Shown here one piece after another: positions 37,270 through 48,212 of a stretch of 64,000 bases of DNA (position 1 is the stretch's first letter; every line of letters starts with the position of its first letter). Made by a program: the position numbers and the translations under genes. The notes under the pieces are model-generated. The model searched no databases. It had not been told where the DNA came from and saw only the letters and a program-made list of their open reading frames with translations. The DNA is from Bartonella sp. B1099 (GTDB lineage Bacteria; Pseudomonadota; Alphaproteobacteria; Rhizobiales; Rhizobiaceae): positions 900,001-964,000 of the forward strand of contig NZ_CALYLN010000001.1 in the NCBI RefSeq assembly GCF_944801835.1, read 5' to 3'.

Positions 37270-37536
37270 TTATTTCACTCTAATTTAGATTATTTTGCTC
37301 TCTATTTTCTATAAAATTATTAAATTGTGCCATGAGTCAATATGAAAAATTTGATGAAAATCAATGAAAAAGCAAAACAAATAGAAAAAAATGCCTTAAT
37401 GTTGTATTTAATTAACAGCTTGATGAAATGCGCAAGTGAAACACAAGAGGTGAAATATTTCTTATGGTTTACAACAATTTTTACATTAAGCTGCTGAATA
37501 GTCTCATGAGTAGTCTCAAAGGAGATTATTGACATT

Positions 37537-38922
37537 ATGGTTGGTCCCATTCTTGTTGCGAGTGAAGATTATGGAAGACGTATAGAGCTTTCTGCTATGC
37601 TCCGAGGTTTTGGTTACCGTGTCATTGAAGCAGAAAATGGCCTCCGTACAATTGATCTTTTACACAGACGTAAAAACATTGTGCTTGCACTCCTTGATGT
37701 CATTATGAGTGATTTGAGTGTAAGCGATTTGATTAAAATGATTAGAGTTGCTGGTGTTTCTGTTCCTATTGTTGTGATAGCACAACAAGAGAATCAGGAT
37801 TTACTCCAGAAAGCTTTAGCAGCTGGAGCTATTGATTATTGGATTCATCCAGTAACATTATTACGTGTAAGAGTTACTTTGGATATTCTTGCTCTTATTT
37901 CTGCCTTGGAGCATGAGGTTCAAGATATTCGGAGAAAGAAAGAGAATCATTTAAGGTTTTCGGATCTTTGCATAAAAAGTAGAGCGATGCAGATTGTTTT
38001 AGAACAATCGAGAACAGCAGCAACGACTTTACAGAATCTTTTGATAGAGGGTGAAGTTGGAACAGGTCGTGAGACCTTAGCTCGGATTATTCATCATGAA
38101 GGTTTATTCGCGGAGGGCTCTTTTATTCGCTTTCAATGTTCGGCGATTGTTGATCCAGAAGAAGAAAATCAGCATTGGTTCAAAGAATTTCTCCCATTGG
38201 TTTCTTCGCTTGAAAACGGGACGCTTTGCCTTTGTGATATTGATCGTCTTGAACCCATACAGCAAAAACGGCTTGCTCATTATCTTAAAGAAAGGGAAAG
38301 GGATGCAAAAGGAGAACTTTTTCCTTTTCGGATCATTGCTATTTCAACATCGCGTCTAAAGGATTTGGTTAAAGAGAACTTTTTTTTGCATAGTTTGTTT
38401 GAACAATTTTCTCATCTATCGATTAGTGTTCCTGCTTTACGAGAATTAAGGGATGACTTTCCAGAGATCACACAACGTTTGATTGATCGCATCATAACAG
38501 AAACAGGGCGATCACATGTGCATGGTTTAGCAGGATCAGCTCTTTCTTTGCTTATGCAGTATGATTGGCCTGGCAATAGAAATGAACTTGAAAATTTTCT
38601 ATTTCGTGCGATTTTACTCAGTGAGGGACCGTTATTAACTGTTCGAGATTTTCCCCAATTAATGGGAAATTCATTAATGAGTGTTCCAAATATCATTGAG
38701 GGTAATATGCAAGAAGATAATGTACAAGATTCGATACAATTTTTGAATACTGATGGGCATGTGCGTACTTTTGCAGAAATGGAGCATGATATTATTGAGA
38801 AAGCGGTTAAACATTATAAGGGACATATGAGTGAGATTGCACGCCGCCTTCATATTGGTCGCTCTACACTTTATAGAAAAATGGAAGAATTGAGAGCCGT
38901 AAGAAATCAAGAGCAAAAATAA
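37537..38922 (+). CDS. NtrC-type response regulator with degenerate receiver and AAA+ domains
   Basis: 461 residues: receiver (1-125), AAA+ domain (~145-375), Fis-type helix-turn-helix at the end (MSEIARRLHIGRSTLYRKMEELRA). In the receiver the phosphorylatable aspartate is present (ALLDVIMSD), but the usual acidic pair reads ED, the switch threonine is A, and the conserved lysine is H (DYWIHPVT). In the AAA+ part the Walker A is GEVGTGRETLA and the arginine-finger region is present, but I cannot find the GAFTGA loop that contacts sigma-54; that stretch reads ENQHWFKEFLPL. It therefore probably does not activate sigma-54 polymerase and may act as a plain DNA-binding regulator. It has no partner kinase nearby. 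Confidence 0.85.
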   Translation: MVGPILVASEDYGRRIELSAMLRGFGYRVIEAENGLRTIDLLHRRKNIVLALLDVIMSDLSVSDLIKMIRVAGVSVPIVVIAQQENQDLLQKALAAGAIDYWIHPVTLLRVRVTLDILALISALEHEVQDIRRKKENHLRFSDLCIKSRAMQIVLEQSRTAATTLQNLLIEGEVGTGRETLARIIHHEGLFAEGSFIRFQCSAIVDPEEENQHWFKEFLPLVSSLENGTLCLCDIDRLEPIQQKRLAHYLKERERDAKGELFPFRIIAISTSRLKDLVKENFFLHSLFEQFSHLSISVPALRELRDDFPEITQRLIDRIITETGRSHVHGLAGSALSLLMQYDWPGNRNELENFLFRAILLSEGPLLTVRDFPQLMGNSLMSVPNIIEGNMQEDNVQDSIQFLNTDGHVRTFAEMEHDIIEKAVKHYKGHMSEIARRLHIGRSTLYRKMEELRAVRNQEQK

Positions 38923-39260
38923 AATTCATAATAAATCATCTTTTGATGACAAGCATGATTTTCAAAAAATGGTAAGGGCTTTTGATAAAGTTACTGGGGG
39001 GTGACTTAAAAGAAAACAATTATTTATTGTGAATTTTATTGAACTATTTTATCGTTTGTTTCATTTTATCCAATTTTAGTTAAATTTACATTTATTAAAG
39101 CCGAGAGATATTTTTTGAAGCTTTTAAATATTGCAGCTAAAATTTTTACGTTGTGGATATTAAATTTATACTCTCTTAAGCAAGAAGTGGCATTTTATTC
39201 GCTACACGGTTAAAACGAAATAATTAGTATTATGGTTCGTATCACGGGTGATGCGATAGC
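38923..39260. other. Intergenic region upstream of the phospholipase D-like gene
   Basis: 338 AT-rich bases. I see no gene, hairpin or operator. Confidence 0.5.
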
Positions 39261-40856
39261 TTGAAAATAGAAAGTTTATCTTCTTTGACTCTTTTACAGA
39301 TTGTTATTGGTTTTATTCTCTTTTTTTTTATTGCATCTATGTTGGCAATCTATACCTATGGGCGTTTTGTGAAAAGTGCTAGGGGGCAATGTTCTTATGC
39401 GTTACCTATTCAGAAGGATGAAACCAAGCTTGATCGTATCGTTAGTCAATTGGCTGAGGAAGAAAATGGTCTGGGGGTTAATAAAGATGCCCTTTCCCTC
39501 ATCATTAGCAATTTGGATGCGTTTTGTGTTCGTGCAATAGGTGCGGCGGAGGCTGGTCGTAGCCTTGATCTGATGTATTATATTTGGGACGATGATTTAA
39601 CGGGGCGTTTATTATTAAGTGAAATAGTTGAGGCAGCTGATCGGGGCGTTCGGGTGCGACTGCTTTTGGATGATATTAACGCTCAGGCACGTGATCCAGC
39701 TTATATTGCGCTCGATAAACATCCTCATATTGAGGTGAGAATGTTTAATCCAGGGCGATCGCGTAAAGGTGGGTTACGCCGTGGTTTAGAGATTATATTA
39801 CGGGCAATTACCGTAACACGTAGAATGCATAATAAAGCTTTTATTGTTGATGGCAGGGTTGCTTTTGTAGGAGGACGTAATCTTGCAGATTCTTATTTTG
39901 ATGCAGCTGAAGAATCTCATTTTCGAGATTTAGATTTGATGTTAATCGGTCCCTCCGTTAAAAAGGTAGAAAGTATCTTTGATGATTTTTGGAATAGTGC
40001 TGTTGTTTTGCCAATTCATACTTTGGTTCTTCCTAAAAGCGCAAGCGATCTTAGCTATTGGAAGGATAAATTACGAAAGTTTCGGGATTCCAAGGTTGCA
40101 AAAGTTTATTTAGATTATGTCAAAGAGCACATTAACTTCGAGTGTTTTATCCAGACAGGAAAACGGTTATTTTTAGCCGATAAAGTTGTCGTTCTTTCTG
40201 ACCCTCCAGAAAAAGCATTGCGTAAAAAAGCGAGCAATTGGCTTATGAAGGCCCTTTCAAAGGTTATTGGAAATGCCCAAAAAACGGTTCAGATTACATC
40301 CCCTTATTTTGTTCCTGGTAAGGTTGGGACGCAGAATTTTAGTCATTTGGTTTCAAAAGGTGTTGATGTCAAAATTCTCACAAATTCTTTGGCGGCGACC
40401 GATGTGGCATTAGTGCATGGTGGTTATGTCCCGTATCGTAAGGCGTTGTTAAAAAGTGGTGTTAAGCTTTATGAATTAAAAGCAGAAGGCAATCCCCATG
40501 GGTTACGATTGTTTCGATCGAGTAAGGCAAGTTTACATGCCAAAGCTTTTTTAGTTGATCGTAAAACAGCTTTTATTGGATCTTTAAACTTTGATCCCAG
40601 ATCAGCAGCACTCAATACAGAAATGGGCATTCTTTTTGAATGTGCTCCCATTACAGCAAGGCTAGATTTGTTGTTTTGCGAAGAAACGACGGGCGAAATG
40701 AGCTATCATCTTCGTCTTGGTAAGAATAATCGTATTTATTGGGATTTTATTGAAAATGAAAAAAAATATAGCATTGACTATGAGCCAGAAAGCAATTTTT
40801 GGCGTCGCACATTTGCAAAAATAATAAGTTGGTTACCAATTGAATCACAATTGTAA
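39261..40856 (+). CDS. Phospholipase D / cardiolipin synthase-like protein (two HKD motifs)
   Basis: 531 residues from TTG 39261; an upstream in-frame ATG is followed by a stop. A single N-terminal membrane segment (LLQIVIGFILFFFIASMLAIYTYG) precedes two PLD domains. HKD1 is MHNKAFIVDGRVAFVGGRN (~193), HKD2 is LHAKAFLVDRKTAFIGSLNFD (~422); both have the full HxKxxxxD set. The architecture fits an inner-membrane phosphatidyltransferase of the cardiolipin synthase C (YmdC) type or a phospholipase D. The substrate cannot be read from sequence. The TTG start lacks a strong ribosome binding site. Confidence 0.9.
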   Translation: MKIESLSSLTLLQIVIGFILFFFIASMLAIYTYGRFVKSARGQCSYALPIQKDETKLDRIVSQLAEEENGLGVNKDALSLIISNLDAFCVRAIGAAEAGRSLDLMYYIWDDDLTGRLLLSEIVEAADRGVRVRLLLDDINAQARDPAYIALDKHPHIEVRMFNPGRSRKGGLRRGLEIILRAITVTRRMHNKAFIVDGRVAFVGGRNLADSYFDAAEESHFRDLDLMLIGPSVKKVESIFDDFWNSAVVLPIHTLVLPKSASDLSYWKDKLRKFRDSKVAKVYLDYVKEHINFECFIQTGKRLFLADKVVVLSDPPEKALRKKASNWLMKALSKVIGNAQKTVQITSPYFVPGKVGTQNFSHLVSKGVDVKILTNSLAATDVALVHGGYVPYRKALLKSGVKLYELKAEGNPHGLRLFRSSKASLHAKAFLVDRKTAFIGSLNFDPRSAALNTEMGILFECAPITARLDLLFCEETTGEMSYHLRLGKNNRIYWDFIENEKKYSIDYEPESNFWRRTFAKIISWLPIESQL

Positions 40857-40948
40857 ATTTTTATAAACCACACTTAAAAAAAATATTTATTTTTCTTTTC
40901 ATTTTGTTTGTAGCATGGCATAATTTTTTGCCAATCTACCCTATGAGA

Positions 40949-40983
40949 ACCGCAGTTGTATTTTAAAGCTCCTTGCGGTGTTT
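40949..40983 (+). terminator. Possible terminator before guaB
   Basis: ACCGCA (40949-40954) and TGCGGT (40974-40979) form a 6 bp stem around a 19-base loop, followed by GTTTT. It could end the phospholipase D transcript or act in the guaB leader. The stem is short. Confidence 0.4.
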
Positions 40984-40991
40984 TATTATAA

Positions 40992-42518
<1,527 letters not shown>

Positions 42519-42626
42519 AAATATAAGAGCTTAGTATCATATCGCATAGATGTAGAATCTTACGAGAACGAGGAAGAGAGACAGTTCTTTTTTCTGTTTG
42601 TGATTTGGTATCATAATCCGGAAAAG

Positions 42627-42659
42627 GAAAGAATTAGAGGCTAAAACTCTAATTCTTTC
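42627..42659. terminator. Perfect hairpin between guaB (+) and a small ORF (-)
   Basis: A 13 bp perfect stem, GAAAGAATTAGAG (42627-42639) with CTCTAATTCTTTC (42647-42659), loop of seven. It sits 108 bp past the guaB stop and 38 bp past the stop of the minus-strand small ORF, so it may terminate both. A uridine tract is weak on both sides. Confidence 0.6.
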
Positions 42660-42697
42660 TGCTAAGACTATGTGAAGTCAATTATATAAAGTTAGAA

Positions 42698-42844
42698 TTA
42701 ACTTTTTGTTGTTTTGCGTCCCATCTTTGACGCACGTTGGCGAGTGTTTGTCTGATCACTTTGGACGGATTTCTTTCCATTGTTTGAGGGCATTGTATTA
42801 TGACGGCTTTTAGATGAAGTTGTTTTTCCATTATTATAAGTCAT
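42698..42844 (-). CDS. Small basic protein of unknown function (48 residues)
   Basis: An ATG at 42844 preceded by AAAAGGAGAAAATA (AGGAG seven bases from the start) opens a 48-codon frame ending TAA at 42698. The product begins MTYNNGKTTSSKSRHN and ends SKMGRKTTKS. It is rich in K, R, S, T, N and Q, has no cysteine, no signal peptide and no membrane segment, and would be strongly basic. It is followed by a perfect hairpin. I do not recognise a family. The good ribosome binding site and hairpin argue that it is real; it could bind nucleic acid, but that is inference. Confidence 0.65.
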   Translation of the reverse strand: MTYNNGKTTSSKSRHNTMPSNNGKKSVQSDQTNTRQRASKMGRKTTKS

Positions 42845-43369
42845 TATTTTCTCCTTTTAAATTATCTGGCAGTTGCCATTACAGTCAAAACGGTCATGCC
42901 AAATAGTGGTTCCAAGCATTTTTTAAAAAGTTAATTTTTTGTTGAGAGTAAGATGAACTTGTCTCATCTTGTTAGAAGCTTTTTTATTTTTCAGAAGGAT
43001 AACGTTTTCAAGATGGAAGATATCGGATTTTTTCAGTTGTTTAGATAAGTCGAGAAAATTTCATTTTATTTAATAATTCAAGATTTTGTTTTTTTCGTAA
43101 TGTATGGCGAAAGAAATTCTTTATGGATGGCAACGTATCTTTTAGCTTAAGAGAATTCATGTACTTTAAAAGGATAAAAAGCCAATGGGCAGAAAATGAA
43201 AGGAAAAATCTAGATATACTAAATGGGATCTTATAAAGAAGTATGCTCAGATCATTTTAAAAGTGAGTGTAAATTTTTGAGAGTTTTGAATAGATTTCAT
43301 TGGCAATAAGAAAATAATATTATTTTTTTATAATGGTTTAGAATTTCATTATTTTAATGGGAGAAATGA
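42845..43369. other. Intergenic region upstream of rsmB
   Basis: 525 AT-rich bases. Apart from the expected promoters for the small minus-strand ORF and rsmB, I see nothing in it. Confidence 0.5.
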
Positions 43370-44656
43370 ATGCGATTAGGTGGGCGTTTGCAAGCAGCAA
43401 TAGATGTTCTTAAAGAGATAGAAATGAGGCATCGCCCCGCAGGAGAAGCTTTAAAGGATTGGGGGCTTTCTCATCGCTTTGCTGGAGCAGGTGATCGTGC
43501 AGCCATTGGTACAATTGTATATGATGTTTTAAGACGGCGATATTCTTTACAATGGCGAATGGAGAGTGATGATATTCGGGATATTGTTTTTGCTACCTTA
43601 TTAGATACTGGAAAAATGACGCTGGAGCAAATTGACAATGCGTTAGAAGAAGATCGGTTTGCGCCGCAGTTATTAGGGGATAAACAGCGCAAATCGTGGC
43701 AAAGGCGGCAATTAGTGGATGCACCAGATTATATCCGTGGTGATATTCCTCAATGGTGTCAAGCGCATCTTTATCCTTTATTTGGTGATAACTGGATCGT
43801 GGAGGCTGCTGCACTAGCAACGCGCCCTTCTTTAGATCTACGGGTCAATAGCCTAAAGGCAACACCAGAAAAGGTGCTGAAAGAGTTAGCAAAAACCAAA
43901 CTTCAATCGTTTTCATGGTTTCGGCAAGCTTTAAGAGTTGCGCCGATTGAAAAATTTGATCGCCATCCCAATGTTCAAGTGGAACCAGCTTTTCAAAAAG
44001 GGCACTTTGAAATACAAGATTTAGGGTCTCAAATTGTTGCTCATCTTGTGGAAGCGCAAGCAAGCATGCAGGTATTAGATTATTGCGCCGGTGCTGGTGG
44101 CAAAACATTAGCTTTAGCTTCTGATATGAACAATCGTGGGCAAATTTATGCTTATGATTCTGATAAAGCACGCCTAGCGCCTATTTTTGATCGTCTTCGA
44201 CGTGCTGGTGTTCGTAATGTACAAATACGAGCACAAAAAGAAGAATTGAAGTCCTTAATAGGTCAGATGGATAGAGTTTTGTTAGATGCACCCTGTAGTG
44301 GGACAGGAACATGGCGTCGTCGTCCAGATGCGAAATGGCGTTTAACATTAGAGCAGGTAAAACAACGCCAAACAGAACAGAGGACTATTTTGAATGAAGC
44401 GATCGCTTATCTTAAACCAAATGGGCGCTTAGTTTATATTACTTGTTCTCTTTTTGCAGATGAAAATGAGGAACAAATTTCCCATTTCCTTCAACAATAT
44501 TCTCATTTTTATCCAATAGATATGCAGGCACTTTGGCAGAAATATTTCAGTTCTTCACCTGTGCAACCCGTTTTTTCAAATTATGGACTGACTTTATCGC
44601 CTGCAACAACAAAAACAGATGGATTTTTTTTATCTGTGTTGCAAAAAAAACATTGA
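43370..44656 (+). CDS. rsmB: RsmB/NOP family rRNA (cytosine-5) methyltransferase
   Basis: 428 residues. An N-terminal NusB-like/antitermination-type region precedes a Rossmann methyltransferase. SAM site VLDYCAGAGGKTLALA; catalytic cysteines in LLDAPCSGTGTWRRRPD and YITCSLFADENEEQ, the paired-cysteine signature of RsmB/RsmF/Nop2. The expected reaction is m5C formation in 16S rRNA (C967 for RsmB). The specific target is assigned by family. GGGAGAA precedes the ATG. It lies between guaB and guaA but its function is unrelated to purines. Confidence 0.9.
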   Translation: MRLGGRLQAAIDVLKEIEMRHRPAGEALKDWGLSHRFAGAGDRAAIGTIVYDVLRRRYSLQWRMESDDIRDIVFATLLDTGKMTLEQIDNALEEDRFAPQLLGDKQRKSWQRRQLVDAPDYIRGDIPQWCQAHLYPLFGDNWIVEAAALATRPSLDLRVNSLKATPEKVLKELAKTKLQSFSWFRQALRVAPIEKFDRHPNVQVEPAFQKGHFEIQDLGSQIVAHLVEAQASMQVLDYCAGAGGKTLALASDMNNRGQIYAYDSDKARLAPIFDRLRRAGVRNVQIRAQKEELKSLIGQMDRVLLDAPCSGTGTWRRRPDAKWRLTLEQVKQRQTEQRTILNEAIAYLKPNGRLVYITCSLFADENEEQISHFLQQYSHFYPIDMQALWQKYFSSSPVQPVFSNYGLTLSPATTKTDGFFLSVLQKKH

Positions 44657-44788
44657 ACCATATTTTTGCATTTTTTATCATAAATTTTACGAGAATAATC
44701 CTTTTCTTAAGAAAACAGACTTGTGAAAAGAGAAAGATTGAATCATAACTCTCATGAGTTCTCTTTTACAATTGTTGATTGGTTTTCT

Positions 44789-46345
44789 ATGAGCATATCC
44801 CATCCAGACACTGTTCTTATTATTGACTTTGGTTCACAAGTTACACAACTTATTGCCCGACGGGTAAGAGTAATGGGGGTATACTGTGAAATTGTTCCTT
44901 TTCAATTGGCTTTAGAAGCAGTGCGCCGCATAAATCCTCAAGCGATTATTTTATCAGGCAGTCCTTATTCCGTTTTTGATGAAGGATCGCCACGTGCTCC
45001 AGCGGAAATTTTTGAGGCTGGTATTCCAATTCTTGGTATTTGTTATGGGGAGCAAGTCATGTGTGTTCAGCTTGGAGGAACGGTTGAAGCTGGACATGAG
45101 CGTGAATTTGGTCGTGCTTTTTTGGAAATCCAAGAGGAGAGTGCTCTTTTTGATGGAGTATGGGAAAAAGGTTCTCGTTATCAAGTATGGATGAGTCACG
45201 GTGACCGTGTGGCAGCTTTACCAGAAGGCTTTCGTGTCATAGGAACCTCAAAAGGCGCTCCCTATGCGGCTATTGCTGATGAGAAAAGACATTTTTATGC
45301 GGTACAGTTTCATCCTGAAGTTGTTCATACACCGGATGGTACAAAACTTTTGCAAAATTTTATTCATAAGATTTCTGCGATTAAAGGCAATTGGTCAATG
45401 GCTTCTTATCGTGAGCAGGCCATTGCGACAATACGACAAAAGGTTGGAAAAAGTCGTGTGATTTGTGGTCTTTCAGGGGGAGTGGATTCTTCTGTTGTCG
45501 CGGTGCTTCTTCATGAAGCTATAGGAGATCAACTGACATGCATTTTGGTCGATCATGGATTAATGCGTAAGAATGAGGCGCAGGAAGTTGTTACATTATT
45601 CCGCGATCACTATAACATAGAGCTTATTCACGTTGATGCTGCCGATATATTTCTTCATGCTTTAGAAGGTGAGACAGATCCAGAAAAAAAGCGCAAAACG
45701 ATAGGTCGCCTTTTTATTGAAGTTTTTGAAAAAGAGACTAAAAAAATAGGAGGTGCAGAGTTTTTAGCACAAGGAACACTCTATCCAGATGTTATTGAGA
45801 GTGTTTCTGCTATTGGTGAATCGGTCACCATTAAAAGCCACCATAATGTAGGTGGATTACCAGAACAGATGAGTATGAAACTTGTAGAACCGTTGCGTGA
45901 GCTCTTTAAGGATGAGGTCCGTTTGCTAGGGCGAGAATTAGGGTTACCCGAGCAGTTTATTGGTCGCCATCCTTTTCCAGGTCCCGGTCTTGCAATTCGC
46001 TGTCCAGGGGCTGTGACCCGTGAAAAATTAGAAATTTTACGTGAAGCAGATGCTATCTATCTTGAGGAAATCCGTAAAGCCGGTCTTTATGATGAAATTT
46101 GGCAAGCTTTTGCTGTCCTTCTTCCTGTCCAGACAGTCGGAGTGATGGGGGATGGTCGCACGTATGAATTTGTTTGTGCGCTTCGCGCTGTTACATCTGT
46201 CGATGGAATGACTGCTGATTTTTATCCCTATGATATGGCATTTTTAAGTAAGACAGCATCACGCATTATCAATGAAGTTAGAGGGATTAATCGTGTTGTT
46301 TATGATGTAACCTCAAAGCCTCCTGGAACCATTGAATGGGAATAA
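44789..46345 (+). CDS. guaA: GMP synthase (glutamine-hydrolysing) GuaA
   Basis: 518 residues from ATG 44789 ([27 protein letters not shown]), which matches family starts; a GTG at 44723 would add 22 unrelated residues. The class I glutaminase domain has the catalytic cysteine in LGICYGEQ and the His/Glu pair in FHPEV. The ATP-pyrophosphatase domain has the P-loop [11 protein letters not shown]; the C-terminal dimerisation domain ends [17 protein letters not shown], the family terminus. It aminates XMP to GMP using glutamine and ATP. Confidence 0.97.
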   Translation: MSISHPDTVLIIDFGSQVTQLIARRVRVMGVYCEIVPFQLALEAVRRINPQAIILSGSPYSVFDEGSPRAPAEIFEAGIPILGICYGEQVMCVQLGGTVEAGHEREFGRAFLEIQEESALFDGVWEKGSRYQVWMSHGDRVAALPEGFRVIGTSKGAPYAAIADEKRHFYAVQFHPEVVHTPDGTKLLQNFIHKISAIKGNWSMASYREQAIATIRQKVGKSRVICGLSGGVDSSVVAVLLHEAIGDQLTCILVDHGLMRKNEAQEVVTLFRDHYNIELIHVDAADIFLHALEGETDPEKKRKTIGRLFIEVFEKETKKIGGAEFLAQGTLYPDVIESVSAIGESVTIKSHHNVGGLPEQMSMKLVEPLRELFKDEVRLLGRELGLPEQFIGRHPFPGPGLAIRCPGAVTREKLEILREADAIYLEEIRKAGLYDEIWQAFAVLLPVQTVGVMGDGRTYEFVCALRAVTSVDGMTADFYPYDMAFLSKTASRIINEVRGINRVVYDVTSKPPGTIEWE

Positions 46346-46540
46346 TTGAAATGAAGGATAAGCCAAAAATAAAATGTGATTGAGGGCTTAATATTGAAAA
46401 AAATATAGAAAAATCTTAAAAAGTAAGTGTGCTCGTTTATAAGATATAAGCCTTTATCTGAAAATCTAGACGCTAATATCATTGAGAACCAATGTCATTT
46501 AAACCATTGTCCTTTAAAATTGAGAAGTGTGAAATTTTGC

Positions 46541-47263
46541 ATGTCTAAGAAAAAAATTGTTGCACACCGTGGTGGAGCACATCTTTATCCTGAAAATACT
46601 TTTTCGGCATTTAGTAACGCTATAACGTTAGATGTTGATGAAGTTGAATGCGACGTTCATTTGCTGAAAAGCGGTGAAGTAGTTGTTTTTCACGATTTCC
46701 GTCTAGATCAATTGGTTGGCAAAAAGGGATATATTCACGATATTGATAATGAAACACGCAAACAACTCTGCGTAAAAGGAAGCCAAGAAGCACCTCCTTT
46801 GCTAGAAGAAGTGCTTGATCTTTTAGCACCAACCAATGTTGGTTTGCATCTTGAAATCAAAACCTGTGGTGAAGTGGAGCGTGAAACAATCTTATCTCAA
46901 AAAGCACTTGCACTCATAAAAAGTCGAGATTTAACAGAACGGGTTTCTGCCATTAGTTTTGATCCTTTGATTCTTCGTCCTTTTATCGAAGCAGGAATAC
47001 CATCTGGTCCATGTGTTGATCATTTTGAAGGTGATATGGATCGTCATTTTTCTGAGTGGAAGCAATTGGGTTATTCTGATTTAAGTTTAGATGGTTCCAT
47101 TGTCTCACAGGATTTTATTGAAGCGGCTCTTGAAGCTGGTTTCACTGTAGGGGTATGGACAATCAACGGAAAAGCGCGTTTATCACATTGGCTTAATATG
47201 CCTGTACATTATATTACGACAGATCAACCTGATCTTGCATTGCAATTGCGGGCACAAAAGTAA
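46541..47263 (+). CDS. ugpQ: Glycerophosphodiester phosphodiesterase (UgpQ/GlpQ-like)
   Basis: 240 residues from ATG 46541 (MSKKKIVAHRGGAHLYPENTFSAF). The GDPD signature HRGG..YPENT, ECDVH and HD (FHDFRLDQ) are present, as is LHLEIKT. No signal peptide is visible, so it is cytosolic, like UgpQ. It hydrolyses glycerophosphodiesters to sn-glycerol-3-phosphate and an alcohol. The ugpBAEC importer begins 950 bp downstream, so the substrate supply and processing are probably linked, though a terminator-like hairpin lies between. Confidence 0.88.
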   Translation: MSKKKIVAHRGGAHLYPENTFSAFSNAITLDVDEVECDVHLLKSGEVVVFHDFRLDQLVGKKGYIHDIDNETRKQLCVKGSQEAPPLLEEVLDLLAPTNVGLHLEIKTCGEVERETILSQKALALIKSRDLTERVSAISFDPLILRPFIEAGIPSGPCVDHFEGDMDRHFSEWKQLGYSDLSLDGSIVSQDFIEAALEAGFTVGVWTINGKARLSHWLNMPVHYITTDQPDLALQLRAQK

Positions 47264-47354
47264 AAAATATATTTCTATAAAATCCCTGTATTTTCATACA
47301 GCTAGTGTAATGGAAGAAAGCAGGAAGTGTTTTCTTTTGCGAAATAATAACACG

Positions 47355-47505
47355 TTGATTTTTAAAGATAATTAAACATTTTTTTTATATTGAGTGAGAG
47401 CGTTTAATATCAAAAATTTTTTTTACAATGAATCAACTAAAATCATTTGCTTGCATATTACGAGTGGGGGTGATGGGGTGATAAAAAGCTATTGAGAAAA
47501 AATAT
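47355..47505 (+). repeat. Dispersed intergenic repeat, copy D
   Basis: It begins TTGATTTTTAAAGATAATT, continues TTTTTTTTATATTGAGTGAGA (like copy B, TTTATATTGAATGAGA) and then matches copy A block by block (TGAATCA, AAAAYCATTYGCTT, AGTGGG, CTATTRAGAAA). It lies about 40 bases upstream of strong hairpins. Confidence 0.65.
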
Positions 47506-47545
47506 TTTTTAAACTCTCTTTAAAAAGGCTTTATTGAAGTACTAG

Positions 47546-47570
47546 CGGCATCATTATATGATGCCGTTTT
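47546..47570 (+). terminator. Orphan intrinsic terminator
   Basis: A perfect 9 bp stem CGGCATCAT (47546-47554) with ATGATGCCG (47558-47566), a 3-base loop, then TTTT. A second perfect hairpin follows immediately: TTTTACACTTT (47567-47577) with AAAGTGTAAAA (47581-47591). The nearest upstream gene ends 280 bp earlier. Confidence 0.75.
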
Positions 47571-48136
47571 ACACTTTTATAAAGTGTAAAAATGATGGCA
47601 TACAAAAATTCTTATATACTTTAGCGAAGAGGCTATTTTATAGGAGCTATCATGAAATGTAGATGTATGAAAAGATTTTTTTAACAGCATGAAAATTGGT
47701 CATACAATATCATTTTATTTTGAATGAGGGGAGTAAGATTCCATTACAGGGAAGGAAACACTTAAGCACTTCAAAGTAATTTTCTTCATTTTAAGAGAAT
47801 TTCTATTTGTCTCTTCGTGAAATTCAGTCGTAATACCGTGTTAAGGTTATGAGCCAAAAATTATAAGACAAATAACAAAAGAATAAACAATTCTTTTTTT
47901 TTAAGGAAATCCAGATATTATAGCTATTACAAAAGTCATTAAATGACATTAATGATCTATATCTTTTTACCTATTCCCTTACTTATTTAAGTCATCTTAC
48001 TTTTTCAGCCCGTTACAAACGTGTATTTCGTTCATACATAGGAAAACTTATAAAAGAAAACGAATAAACCTCAACAAATTCATTTGACCTTTTGGTGGTT
48101 CCTGTTTAAATGAGAAGATGTATTTCTGAAATAAAA

Positions 48137-48154
48137 CTGTCATAGCATGTTCAT
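48137..48154 (+). promoter_or_regulatory. Pho box upstream of ugpB
   Basis: CTGTCAT-AGCA-TGTTCAT gives two 7 bp direct repeats spaced 11 bp centre to centre, the PhoB-binding layout. TATAAA at 48164-48169, about ten bases downstream, fits the -10 position of PhoB-activated promoters. It lies 59 bp before the ugpB ATG. The ugp genes are Pho regulon members in E. coli and rhizobia. Confidence 0.8.
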
Positions 48155-48212
48155 GTGTAATACTATAAATTCAGGGGTAGTTTGTATTCCATCACTTCAG
48201 AAAGGGTGAACC

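Larger units (their letters stand above)
47264..48212. other. Long intergenic region between the GDPD gene and ugpB
   Basis: 949 bases holding a dispersed repeat copy (47355-47505), two perfect hairpins in tandem (47546-47591) and the Pho box (48137-48154). No protein gene is apparent. Confidence 0.6.
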
